Shown: piece after piece, positions 40,342-50,308 of the stretch
Position numbering within the stretch: position 1 is the first letter of the stretch
Layout: each line of letters starts with the position of its first letter
From: Tamlana sp. 2_MG-2023
GTDB taxonomy: Bacteria; Bacteroidota; Bacteroidia; Flavobacteriales; Flavobacteriaceae
NCBI RefSeq assembly: GCF_030548465.1
Contig: NZ_JAUOSF010000006.1
Coordinates: 186,001 to 250,000, forward strand
Reading direction: 5' to 3'
Length of the DNA: 64,000 bases
Translations under genes and position numbers: made by a program
The notes under the pieces: model-generated
The model's input: the letters and a program-made list of their open reading frames with translations, nothing else
Told to the model about the DNA's origin: nothing
The model's database searches: none

Positions 40342-42342
40342 ATGAAAAAATTTGAAATTATATTGGTTACAATACTTTGTTTTGGAAATTTATTTTCCCA
40401 AGAAAAAGGGGTTGTTAATAATGTAGATAGCAAATTTGTAAAATTTAAAAGTATTGATATTGGCGATTGCGTCTGGACAGATGGATTTTGGGCAGATAAG
40501 TTTGAGATTGCAGAAAAATCGATGGTGCCATCTATGGGTAAATTGTTGGCAAGTGATACAGGTCACGCACTAAACAATTTCAAAATTGCAGCAGGCCTTA
40601 AAGAAGGGAAGCACCAAGGCATGTTCTGGCACGATGGAGATTTCTATAAATGGATGGAAGCTGCATTATATATTTATGCAATAAATAAAGATTCTAAAAT
40701 TGTAAAAGAAATCGATGAATATATAGAAATTATAGGCAAAGCTCAATTAGAAAATGGGTATTTGCAAACACAAGTTTCTATTCCGGGTAAAAAGCCTTTT
40801 TCAGAAAGAAAGCATCATGAAATGTATAATGCTGGTCATTTATACATAAGCGCCATTATTCATCATAGAATTACAGGTAAACGTAACTTTTTAGACATCG
40901 CTATTAAACACGCAAACAATTTATATAGTGTTTTTCAACCCCAACCAAAAGAATTAGCGCGCTTTGGCTTTAATCAAGTTCAAATTATGGGCTTGGTAGA
41001 ATTGTATAGAACTACAAAAGATAAAAAATATTTAGAGCTCGCAGAAATTTTTGTGAATATGCGTGGTAAGTCTAAAGTAACCCTAGATGATTCTGTAAGA
41101 TTTAGAAATATTGGTGATATGACGCAAGAAAGAACAGCTTTAAGAGATGAAGATGAAGCGGTTGGTCACGCCGTTTTAGCGCTTTATTATTATGCTGGTG
41201 CTTCTGATATTTATGCAGAAACTGGTGAACAAGCTTTGATTGATGCATTAGATAGAATTTGGGGAAATATAGTTGATAAGAAAATGTTTATCACAGGAGC
41301 TTGTGGGCAAAAACACGATGGGGGTTCTTCTCAAAGAGATTTTGTACACGAAGCGTTTACGGTAGATTATGAAATGCATAACGCACATTCTTATAATGAA
41401 ACCTGTGCAAACCTTTGTAATGCCATGTTTAATTATAGAATGTTAAGTGTTAAAGGTGAAGCAAAATATGCAGATGTTATAGAAACAGTAATGTACAATA
41501 GTGCATTATCTGGAATTGATATTGGAGGGACAAATTTTTTCTATACAAATCCTTTAAGAAGAGGTTTTGACCATAAAATGGGAGCAACAGATTATGCTAC
41601 AAGAGTCGCGTATATTCCTTGTTTTTGTTGTCCACCAAACTTGGTACGTACCATTGCAAAACTTTCAGCTTGGGCATATAGTTTAACAAAAAATGGAATT
41701 GCAGTTAATTTATATGGAGGAAATAAATTGGAAACAAATTTGTTGGATAAATCCAAAATTAAAGTAGTTCAAAAAACAGTTTATCCATGGGATGGGACAG
41801 TTTCTATTGAAGTATTAGAAAGTAAAAAAGAAGCTTTTGATATTATGCTACGCATTCCAGAATGGGCAAAAGGAAGTACAGTTTCTGTAAACGGAAAAGA
41901 AGAAAAAGCAACAGCAGGAACTTACTTTACAATGAATAGAAAGTGGAAAAAAGGAGATATAGTTTCTTTATATATGCCTATGAAACCAGAATTAGTGGTT
42001 GGACATAGAAACATTGAAGAAGTAAGAAATCAAGCAGCTATTAAAAGAGGACCAGTTGTATATTGTATAGAAACTCCAGATTTACCTAAAAACACCAATA
42101 TTTTAGATGTATATATCCCTTCGGGTATTAAGTTGACTCCACAAAAAGAAGTGAATTTTTTAGGAGGTTTATCAACATTAAAGGGAACAATAATGTTAAC
42201 TGAAGATAGAGGTGATAAAATGTATAAAACATTGGAAAAACCAACTTGGAAAACTTTTGATGCTACCTTTATACCATACTACGCTTGGAGTAATAGAGGT
42301 GTTAGTGAAATGACTGTATTTATGCCAATCATTTGGGAATAA
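40342..42342 (+). CDS. GH127 glycoside hydrolase (DUF1680), possible 3,6-anhydro-D-galactosidase
   Basis: A 666-residue exported (alpha/alpha)6-barrel enzyme with a signal peptide ending NLFSQE. The zinc-cysteine centre of GH127 is intact: Glu353 and Cys355 in HSYNETCANL, and Cys429-Cys430 in IPCFCCPPNL, which correspond to the zinc ligands and nucleophilic Cys described for HypBA1. Characterised GH127 members are beta-L-arabinofuranosidases. In Zobellia, GH127 and GH129 enzymes from carrageenan loci release 3,6-anhydro-D-galactose. The latter role fits this locus and the coupled GH2 gene, but it is inferred. The gene is followed by a MITE-like repeat, which may end the transcript. Confidence 0.88.
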   Translation: MKKFEIILVTILCFGNLFSQEKGVVNNVDSKFVKFKSIDIGDCVWTDGFWADKFEIAEKSMVPSMGKLLASDTGHALNNFKIAAGLKEGKHQGMFWHDGDFYKWMEAALYIYAINKDSKIVKEIDEYIEIIGKAQLENGYLQTQVSIPGKKPFSERKHHEMYNAGHLYISAIIHHRITGKRNFLDIAIKHANNLYSVFQPQPKELARFGFNQVQIMGLVELYRTTKDKKYLELAEIFVNMRGKSKVTLDDSVRFRNIGDMTQERTALRDEDEAVGHAVLALYYYAGASDIYAETGEQALIDALDRIWGNIVDKKMFITGACGQKHDGGSSQRDFVHEAFTVDYEMHNAHSYNETCANLCNAMFNYRMLSVKGEAKYADVIETVMYNSALSGIDIGGTNFFYTNPLRRGFDHKMGATDYATRVAYIPCFCCPPNLVRTIAKLSAWAYSLTKNGIAVNLYGGNKLETNLLDKSKIKVVQKTVYPWDGTVSIEVLESKKEAFDIMLRIPEWAKGSTVSVNGKEEKATAGTYFTMNRKWKKGDIVSLYMPMKPELVVGHRNIEEVRNQAAIKRGPVVYCIETPDLPKNTNILDVYIPSGIKLTPQKEVNFLGGLSTLKGTIMLTEDRGDKMYKTLEKPTWKTFDATFIPYYAWSNRGVSEMTVFMPIIWE

Positions 42343-42380
42343 ACAATCCATTTACTATCAGAAACAACTATAAAACCAAC

Positions 42381-42565
42381 AAGAGGCCGTCTAAAAAGGT
42401 TCATTACACGTCATTGCGAGGTAAGCCTGTACTGAGCGTGGACAAAGTAAAGCAATCTTTATATTATTAAAAATCAACAAACAGGTCACTTCACTTTAGC
42501 TTGTCTTGAGCGACAGTCAAAAGGTTCGTTATGATATCTTGTTTTAACTTTTTAGACAACCTCTT
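42381..42565. mobile_element. MITE-like element with imperfect terminal inverted repeats
   Basis: 185 non-coding bases bounded by inverted ends. The left end is AAGAGGCCGTCTAAAAAG (from 42381); the right end reads AAGAGGTTGTCTAAAAAG on the other strand (to 42565). They differ at two positions, plus one inserted G further in. The inside includes CGTCATTGCGAGG and AAGCAATCT, pieces of a repeat class scattered between genes in many bacterial genomes. No transposase is encoded and no target duplication is evident. The whole could fold into a long hairpin and act as a transcription end between the GH127 and GH82 genes. Confidence 0.6.
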
Positions 42566-42595
42566 TTAATTTGTAAGACTTTTAAATTTTTTTAT

Positions 42596-44209
42596 ATGAA
42601 AACCAAATACTACGCATTAATATTATTCATTCTGGGTTTTATAATGCCAATAATATCACAAACACCACCAGACAACTCATTTTATGACCCAATCGTTGGC
42701 ACTGGAACACAGACTATTAGTCCATCTGCGGGAACTGGAGACGATTCTCAATTGTTTATTAATGCTATCAATGCATTAACTGTTTCAGGAGGAACCATTA
42801 CTGTGCAAGCAGGAATATATAGAATTCTTGAAGTTCCTTTAAAATCTAACGTGCATATCGAAATTGATGCTGGCGCAACCATTCTACCTTACAATCCAAT
42901 GGCAGGAGTAAATAACGCCATCTTTAATGCCGACAATAATGCTGGAATTACCAATTTCAGTATTATTGGTACAGGTGGTAAATTCAATTTTGATTTAACA
43001 GGTTTGGCCTCAACACTTCGAATTAGAGTCATAAATTTCAAATATTGCAGCAATTTTAAAATCGCCAATTTTCATATTACTGATAGTTATACCGAGTTTT
43101 CTTCTTTAGCTTTTGGAACTAATTATACAACTTCAAACGGTGTAATTAATTCGGTTCGAGGTGTGCCACAAAATGGTATTATTGAAAATGCTTCCATGGT
43201 TAATGGACATTATGGATATGGATTGGTGCAAACACAAGCTGGAAAAAACATACTATTCAGAGATTTATCCTGTGTTGGAGGTGTTGCCTTGAGACTAGAA
43301 ACAGGTTTTAACTTAATTCAATATATACCTGAAGCTCTCTTTGAAGAGCTTAAACTTGATAATATTTATGGACGAAACCTTGAGTGTACCAATGGTCAAA
43401 GTACATTACAACTTTCCCCACATACTTTAGACCAAGGATTTTTTGATATGAGAAATATTACAGCAACGAGCTGCGAAGGTGGTGTTGTCTGGTCCGCTGG
43501 CTTTACAACAGACGACCAAGAAGCCGATGGATTAACACCTGGCTCCTTTGATAGCTCTTCAATAATTAGAAACGTAACCGCAACCTTTGGTCAAGATGCA
43601 CAATTACATCTATCTAAAAGATTAAGATATATACCATGTCAATTACGTGTAGAACGCTCTAATGGTATTGGAATTTCTACAACTTTAAATATAGATGGCG
43701 AAAGTAGAAATGGACCAGCTATTGGTGCTGTTTTATCAGAACAAGACAAACCTGGACATTACGATATAGATTTTCCCGTTTCAGAAGTAACTCCAATTGG
43801 GTATAATATTGAAGCGCATTTTTTACCACCAAATGCATTTTTTATAAATAGTTTCGATGATTATGAAGTTTGTAACGAAACCATTGATGATGTGAATTTT
43901 TGGGTTCCTGCTGATTTTAGAAACACTCCAAATCCGAGAAACCCTTTAGAAAACGGAGTCTTATCAATTGAAAACATAAATTTCAATAAAGTTCTAATGT
44001 ATCCAAATCCGACAACTGGAGAACTCACAATTAAAACAAATAATAGAATTGAAACTATTTTAGTTTTTAATGTCCTTGGAGAGGAAGTATTCAAAACAAA
44101 ATTGAACGGCTCAAACACCATACATCAAATCAATTTACATCATTTAAAAAGGGGTGTCTATTTTGTCAATATCGAACATCAATCCGTTAAAAAATTAATA
44201 CTTAATTAA
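42596..44209 (+). CDS. GH82-like iota-carrageenase homologue with T9SS sorting domain
   Basis: A 537-residue secreted beta-helix protein. A signal peptide ends PIISQ. The helix begins with DDSQLFINAINALTVSGG and KSNVHIEIDAGATI, the N-terminal pattern of iota-carrageenase. The active-site region matches A. fortis CgiA in order: Gln212 (GYGLVQTQAG), Glu235 (ALRLETGFN), His276 (LSPHTLDQG), for Gln222, Glu245 and His281. The residue equivalent to the general base Asp247 is Gly237. The last ~80 residues (VLMYPNPTTGELTI, LKRGVYFVNI) are a T9SS sorting domain, so the protein is cell-surface or secreted. It precedes a sulfatase by seven bases. An endo-carrageenase or a binding protein derived from one is likely. 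Confidence 0.78.
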   Translation: MKTKYYALILFILGFIMPIISQTPPDNSFYDPIVGTGTQTISPSAGTGDDSQLFINAINALTVSGGTITVQAGIYRILEVPLKSNVHIEIDAGATILPYNPMAGVNNAIFNADNNAGITNFSIIGTGGKFNFDLTGLASTLRIRVINFKYCSNFKIANFHITDSYTEFSSLAFGTNYTTSNGVINSVRGVPQNGIIENASMVNGHYGYGLVQTQAGKNILFRDLSCVGGVALRLETGFNLIQYIPEALFEELKLDNIYGRNLECTNGQSTLQLSPHTLDQGFFDMRNITATSCEGGVVWSAGFTTDDQEADGLTPGSFDSSSIIRNVTATFGQDAQLHLSKRLRYIPCQLRVERSNGIGISTTLNIDGESRNGPAIGAVLSEQDKPGHYDIDFPVSEVTPIGYNIEAHFLPPNAFFINSFDDYEVCNETIDDVNFWVPADFRNTPNPRNPLENGVLSIENINFNKVLMYPNPTTGELTIKTNNRIETILVFNVLGEEVFKTKLNGSNTIHQINLHHLKRGVYFVNIEHQSVKKLILN

Positions 44210-44216
44210 ACCAATA

Positions 44217-45620
44217 ATGTTGAAAACAGTTATACTTTCCCTTTCTTTATCACTGAGTACACTATTTAGTTTCTCCCAAGACAAACCAAATGTAGTTTTA
44301 ATAATGGTAGACGACATGAATGATTGGGTTGGTGCTTTTGGTGGAAATCAACAAGCCATCACACCACATATAGATGCATTAGCAGAAAAAAGTATCATTT
44401 TTAAAAATGCGTATTGTTCTGCTCCTTTATGTAATCCTTCAAGAACAAGTATTCTTACCGGTTATAACCCTTCAACAACAGGAGTGTATGGTAATAGTAA
44501 AATATTTAGAAACATAAAAGGGTTTGAAAACACCATAACGCTTCCTCAATATTTTAACCAATATGGCTATTCAACTGTGGCAGCTGGAAAAATATTTCAC
44601 AGCCCAAGAGGAACTGGACAGAAACCAAAGCCTGGTAGTGATCCTGGTTCCTTTGAAATAGAACAAAAAGGTGGTTTAGGTTCTACATATCCTAAGGAAG
44701 ATAATCGCTTTCAACACGGCATAGATTATAGTATTTATAAAGAAGGAAGCCATTTTAAAAGGTCTTTTGATTGGGCAGGAGTTGATGTAAAAGGTGAAAC
44801 AACAAACGATTGGAAATCTGCCGATTATTGCGCACAGTTTTTAGAGAAAGAACATAATAAACCTTTCTTTCTGGCTTGTGGCATTTTTAGACCACACTTG
44901 CCCTGGTATGCACCACAAAAATATTTTGATTTATATAATGTAGATAATATTGAACTTCCAAAAACAATAAAAACCGATTTAGATGATGTTGGTCCAATTG
45001 GAGCAAGAAGTGTTCAAAAAAAATTGCATAGACAATTGGTAGAAAAGAAAAAATGGAAAGAAGCTGTTTTAGCTTATTTAGCAAATTTATCTTATGCTGA
45101 TGCTTGTGTTGGTCATGTAGTAGATGCACTTAACAAAAGTAAGTACAACAAGAACACAATTATTGTCTTAATGGGAGACCATGGTTGGCATTTGGGCGAA
45201 AAAGAACATTGGACAAAACAAACGTTATGGGAAGAAGCTGCTAAAACGCCACTTTTAATTTTTGATCCAAGGAACAAAACAAAAGGTGTTTCTACAAAAA
45301 TAGTTTCTTTAATTGATGTATATCCTACCTTAATTGATTTAGCTGGTTTACCTTTAAAAGAAGATTTAGATGGGCAAAGTATTGCTAAATTAGTTAGCAA
45401 TCCAAATACAGAATGGAATGAATTAGCTTTTACATCTAGAGGAAACGGAAATCATACTTTAAGAAATGAAAACTTTAGATACATTGTTTATTCAGATGAT
45501 TTTGAAGAATTATATGACCATAGAATTGATCCAATGGAATGGCATAACCTCGCCAATGATGTATCTCAAAAAGAAGTCTTAAAAATGTTCAGAAAAGAAC
45601 TTAAGAAAATTGTAAAGTAG
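44217..45620 (+). CDS. S1 family sulfatase (S1_7-like)
   Basis: A 467-residue periplasmic sulfatase with a signal peptide ending FSFSQD. IMVDDMNDWVGAFGGN supplies the first metal residues. The catalytic segment APLCNPSRTSILTGYNPSTTGVYGN has Cys72 for formylglycine. VAAGKIFHSP, CGIFRPHLPWYAP and LMGDHGWHLGEKEHWTKQTLWEE are characteristic of the iduronate-2-sulfatase-like group (S1_7). Zobellia carrageenan loci contain S1_7 enzymes, so a carrageenan role is consistent; mammalian iduronate substrates are not implied. It is coupled to the GH82-like gene upstream. About 108 bases separate it from the GH82 remnant. Confidence 0.92.
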   Translation: MLKTVILSLSLSLSTLFSFSQDKPNVVLIMVDDMNDWVGAFGGNQQAITPHIDALAEKSIIFKNAYCSAPLCNPSRTSILTGYNPSTTGVYGNSKIFRNIKGFENTITLPQYFNQYGYSTVAAGKIFHSPRGTGQKPKPGSDPGSFEIEQKGGLGSTYPKEDNRFQHGIDYSIYKEGSHFKRSFDWAGVDVKGETTNDWKSADYCAQFLEKEHNKPFFLACGIFRPHLPWYAPQKYFDLYNVDNIELPKTIKTDLDDVGPIGARSVQKKLHRQLVEKKKWKEAVLAYLANLSYADACVGHVVDALNKSKYNKNTIIVLMGDHGWHLGEKEHWTKQTLWEEAAKTPLLIFDPRNKTKGVSTKIVSLIDVYPTLIDLAGLPLKEDLDGQSIAKLVSNPNTEWNELAFTSRGNGNHTLRNENFRYIVYSDDFEELYDHRIDPMEWHNLANDVSQKEVLKMFRKELKKIVK

Positions 45621-45728
45621 TTTCTAACTGCCATATTGGTTAAAATTTACCATAGAAGACATTTCGTAAACTTGTGAGAACAAAAAATCAATTTGATCCT
45701 ATGATATTTACCTTGTAAATAAATCATA

Positions 45729-46175
45729 ATGAAAAAAGCAAGTCCTAAAAGTCTGTTTAAATTAACTAATACAACTATGATAATCTTTCTTGTTTTCATA
45801 GCTGCTGCTTGTTCATCAACCAAAGCTGAAATAACACAGAAAGAAGATTTAGATCCTGAAGAAAAATTATTGATAATTAATGAAACTGATTTTTATACAC
45901 CGCCAAGCAATTATAGTGAAACAAAAAAATTAGTCACCGATTATGGTGCAGATACTATTTTTAATACCGGTGATAGTACAATACTTCAAACTGCTATTGA
46001 TGAAGTTTCAGACTTAGGATGTGGAACATTAATCATTCCGGCAGGCAACTATTCATTTGTAGATATCAATTTAAAATCAAATGTTCAGATTGTAGTGGAT
46101 GCTGCAGCAGGTTTTCAAGCGAGCCAAGAATTGGTAAACGAAACAAATGCCATTGAAGATGAAAATTGTAATTAG
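45729..46175 (+). pseudogene. GH82 remnant with in-frame loss of the catalytic core (148 aa)
   Basis: An intact 148-residue frame with a lipoprotein-like signal (IAAACSST, Cys28). Residues 54-124 match the start of GH82 beta-helices: TDFYTPPSNYSE, LQTAIDEVSDLGCGTLIIP and NLKSNVQIVVDA. The protein then jumps to AAGFQASQELVNETNAIEDENCN. That tail matches the extreme C-terminus of the GH82 protein at 47589 (EGFQ, then 18 residues ending DSDCP), with the same 18 residues after GFQ. About 290 residues between, including all catalytic positions, are absent. The frame has no stop, so a short lipoprotein may still be made, but it cannot be a carrageenase. It precedes a sulfatase by 29 bases, as the intact copies do. 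Confidence 0.75.
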
Positions 46176-46204
46176 AAAATACGAATAGATAAAATAACTA
46201 TATA

Positions 46205-47578
46205 ATGAGATTAAAAGGATTAGGATTAGTAGCAATTTGTATTATATTTTCATTTACATCTTGTAAAGGACAATCAAATAAAGCAACGAAAAAACAAGTA
46301 AAGTCAAAAAAACCAAACATCGTTTTATTATTTGTAGACGATTGGGGTTGGGCAGATGTTGGTTATAGAAATGATACATTTAATACACCAAACATAAATC
46401 AATTAAAAAAAGAGGGGTTAGATTTTAACAGAGCCTATATTCCAACACCTACATGCAGTCCGAGTAGGCTGTCCTTATTAACAGGTATCGAAGCAATCCG
46501 TTTGGGAATGCCAAGACATATCTCAATAGATGAAAACAATCCTGACGCCGAATATAACCTTTGGCCAACAGACCCTGTACAAAGGCCATCACGAAATTAT
46601 TTACCTCTAGAAGAAGTGACGTATGCCGAAAGACTTAAAGAATTTGGCTATTACAATTACTTTATTGGTAAATGGCATCTTGGTCATCAAGGTCGTTATC
46701 CAATAAATCAAGGCTTTGATGAAGAATTTGGCACAACAGATCATGGTCATCCAAAAAGTTATTATTTCCCTTTCTTTAAAGATGGTGACCCAAATGGATT
46801 TATGAAGAATTACAAAGAAGGCGATTATTTAACAGATGTACTTACCGATGGGGCTGTAGATTTTATAAAAGGTTATGATAAAGACAAACCATTTATGCTA
46901 TCATTTTGGTACTATTCAGTGCATGGTCCTTCTGTAGGAAGAAAAGATTTATTGAAAAAATATCAAGATGCAGGGTTAGAAGGTAAATATGCACACCATG
47001 CAGCAATGGTTGAAGCCATGGATGAGTCTGTTGGAAGAGTAAGAAAAGCATTAGAAGAAAAAGGGATTGCCGATAACACGGTTGTAATTGTATTATCAGA
47101 CCAAGGTGGCGCATACACAAATGCACCATTAAGTGGTGGTAAAAAAGGTGGAAACACTTTAGGTGAAGGTGGTGCAAGAGTACCTTTTATGATTTATTAC
47201 CCTGAAGTGACATCCCCAAATACTGTAACGAATGTTCCAGTACAATCAATTGATCTTTATCCAACTTTATTGGAAATTGCTTCAGGTACAACCTGCGAAG
47301 ACAAACAAATTAATGGAGTGAGTTTAATGCCTTTATTAAAAGGAAAAGAGATTCCAAAACGTAATTTATACTTCTTCAGAAGTTATGAAGACCAATATGC
47401 TGCAGTTATTTCAGGTGATTGGAAATTAGTAAAATACCATAGTGGGAAGTTTCAATTGTTCAATGTAACTAAAGATATTAGTGAGCAAAACGATTTAATA
47501 GGGACGAATTTAGAAATAGAAACCCAATTGAAAAATGAAATAGCAGCTTGGGAAAAAGAAGCAGTACCTGAATATTAA
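46205..47578 (+). CDS. S1 family sulfatase, lipoprotein
   Basis: A 457-residue sulfatase with a lipoprotein signal (FTSCKGQ, Cys20). LLFVDDWGWADVGYRND gives the metal Asp pair. The catalytic segment is TPTCSPSRLSLLTGIEAIRLGMP with Cys84. IGKWHLGHQGRYPINQGFDE and LSDQGGAYTNAPLSGGKKG follow. In the second metal segment Asp-Gln occupies the place where Asp-Asn or Asp-His is usual. The gene is immediately after the GH82 remnant (29 bases) and 10 bases before the second intact GH82-like gene, so the three are one transcript. The sulfate position is unknown. Confidence 0.9.
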   Translation: MRLKGLGLVAICIIFSFTSCKGQSNKATKKQVKSKKPNIVLLFVDDWGWADVGYRNDTFNTPNINQLKKEGLDFNRAYIPTPTCSPSRLSLLTGIEAIRLGMPRHISIDENNPDAEYNLWPTDPVQRPSRNYLPLEEVTYAERLKEFGYYNYFIGKWHLGHQGRYPINQGFDEEFGTTDHGHPKSYYFPFFKDGDPNGFMKNYKEGDYLTDVLTDGAVDFIKGYDKDKPFMLSFWYYSVHGPSVGRKDLLKKYQDAGLEGKYAHHAAMVEAMDESVGRVRKALEEKGIADNTVVIVLSDQGGAYTNAPLSGGKKGGNTLGEGGARVPFMIYYPEVTSPNTVTNVPVQSIDLYPTLLEIASGTTCEDKQINGVSLMPLLKGKEIPKRNLYFFRSYEDQYAAVISGDWKLVKYHSGKFQLFNVTKDISEQNDLIGTNLEIETQLKNEIAAWEKEAVPEY

Positions 47579-47588
47579 AAAGAATAAT

Positions 47589-48836
47589 ATGAAAATTAAA
47601 CAAATAGTATTTTTATTAGTAATTATTCCTTTTTTAGGCTTTGGTCAAATTGATATAGAGTCTAATTTTTATACAGAACCTATAAGTTTTAAAGTGACTA
47701 AAAACTTAAAAAAAGATTTTAACGTTGATGCTCTTTTTGAAACAGATGATAGTGAAGAACTACAAAAAGCAATTGATTGTATTTCAAAAAAAGGAGGAGG
47801 GAAATTAATAATACCGAAAGGAAATTATTCATTTACTGATATTGTTTTGAAATCAAACGTTCATATAGAAATAGATTCAGATGCAGTCATAAGGCCTTTT
47901 AAAAGGTCTAATAGTAAAAACTATTTTATTTTTTTATTATCAAGTGATACCAAAGAACCTATTGAAAATGTTAGTGTTGTAGGTTTAGATGGTCAATTTA
48001 TTATAGATTTATCGCATACAGAACATAAAAGAGTGCGTTGTTTTTCAATAAGAAATATTCATAATTTTAAATTATCAAACTTTAAAATAATTGATAATTA
48101 TACTCTTTTTGCTTCTTTAGAATTTCTTCCTTTAGAGATAAAAAAGGAAGACAAATTATTCAGTTCTAAAAACGGATTGATAAAAAATATTGACGGTTTA
48201 GGAATCGCAGATTATGGTTATGGTTTAGTACAAGTTAGAACAGGTAAAAATATTTTGTTTCAAAACCTATCTGGAATTGGTGGTACAACGTTACGTTTAG
48301 AAGGTCATTTAAAAGAGTTGAGAGCAATTGGAGGTAAAGATAATATGGAGAACATAATTGGTAGAAATATCAGGTGTAAAAAGGGAAACGCTGCACTAAT
48401 GCTATCTCCACATTATATTTATAATGGTTTGGTCGATATTAGAGATATTACGGCCATTGGTTGCGGATTTGCAGTTAGAATAGATAGTGGATTTGCTAAT
48501 AAAGATGAGAAAAAAATAGGCTTAAAACCTGGCTACTTTAGTCCAGAGTCTGTTGTTAGCAATGTAAAAGCAACTTTTGCTTCTAGTGAAGCACAAATAA
48601 AACCGAAGCATTATAAGTTTATGCCTTGCAATTTAAGAAGTGAGATTCACAAAACTCCAATAACACCTTTTCCTCATGGAGATAGTTACAATGGGCCTTC
48701 AATTGCAGCGGTTGTTTATAATCCAAATTATAAAATTAATTTTTCAAAAAAAGAAGTTGTACTTGCCGAAGGATTTCAAGATAATCAGGTAGTTGTTACA
48801 AGTAAAGGCACTATTAAAGATTCAGATTGTCCGTAA
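47589..48836 (+). CDS. GH82-like iota-carrageenase homologue without sorting domain
   Basis: A 415-residue exported beta-helix protein with a signal peptide ending GFGQI. Family blocks are LQKAIDCISKKGGGKLIIP, KSNVHIEIDSDAVIRPF, IDNYTLFASLEF, Gln215 (GYGLVQVRTG), Glu238 (TLRLEGHLK), NIRCKKGNAALMLSPH with His275, and IGCGFAVRIDSGF. These line up well with the A. fortis iota-carrageenase; the Gln-to-Glu spacing (23) is identical. The position of the general base Asp247 is His240. Unlike the copy at 42596 it has no T9SS domain, so it may stay in the periplasm. It is coupled to sulfatases on both sides (10 and 29 bases). Confidence 0.82.
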   Translation: MKIKQIVFLLVIIPFLGFGQIDIESNFYTEPISFKVTKNLKKDFNVDALFETDDSEELQKAIDCISKKGGGKLIIPKGNYSFTDIVLKSNVHIEIDSDAVIRPFKRSNSKNYFIFLLSSDTKEPIENVSVVGLDGQFIIDLSHTEHKRVRCFSIRNIHNFKLSNFKIIDNYTLFASLEFLPLEIKKEDKLFSSKNGLIKNIDGLGIADYGYGLVQVRTGKNILFQNLSGIGGTTLRLEGHLKELRAIGGKDNMENIIGRNIRCKKGNAALMLSPHYIYNGLVDIRDITAIGCGFAVRIDSGFANKDEKKIGLKPGYFSPESVVSNVKATFASSEAQIKPKHYKFMPCNLRSEIHKTPITPFPHGDSYNGPSIAAVVYNPNYKINFSKKEVVLAEGFQDNQVVVTSKGTIKDSDCP

Positions 48837-48865
48837 ATAATTTATATTAATTTTAAGTATTAAAT

Positions 48866-50299
<1,434 letters not shown>

Positions 50300-50308
50300 T
50301 CTATTATC

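Noticed and set aside
42596-44209. Reading the GH82-like proteins as pectate lyases or GH28 polygalacturonases.
   Set aside because: The beta-helix is shared, but the Gln/Glu/His blocks and the SNVHIEID start follow the iota-carrageenase pattern; GH28 NTD/DD/GHG motifs are absent.
44217-45620. Taking the S1_7-like sulfatase as an iduronate-2-sulfatase for glycosaminoglycans.
   Set aside because: No uronate lyase or GAG-specific enzyme is nearby; the subfamily also occurs in carrageenan loci.
45660-45728. Possible promoter before the GH82 remnant (TTTACCTTGTAAA).
   Set aside because: It does not match TAnnTTTG and the palindrome is short; not strong enough to call.
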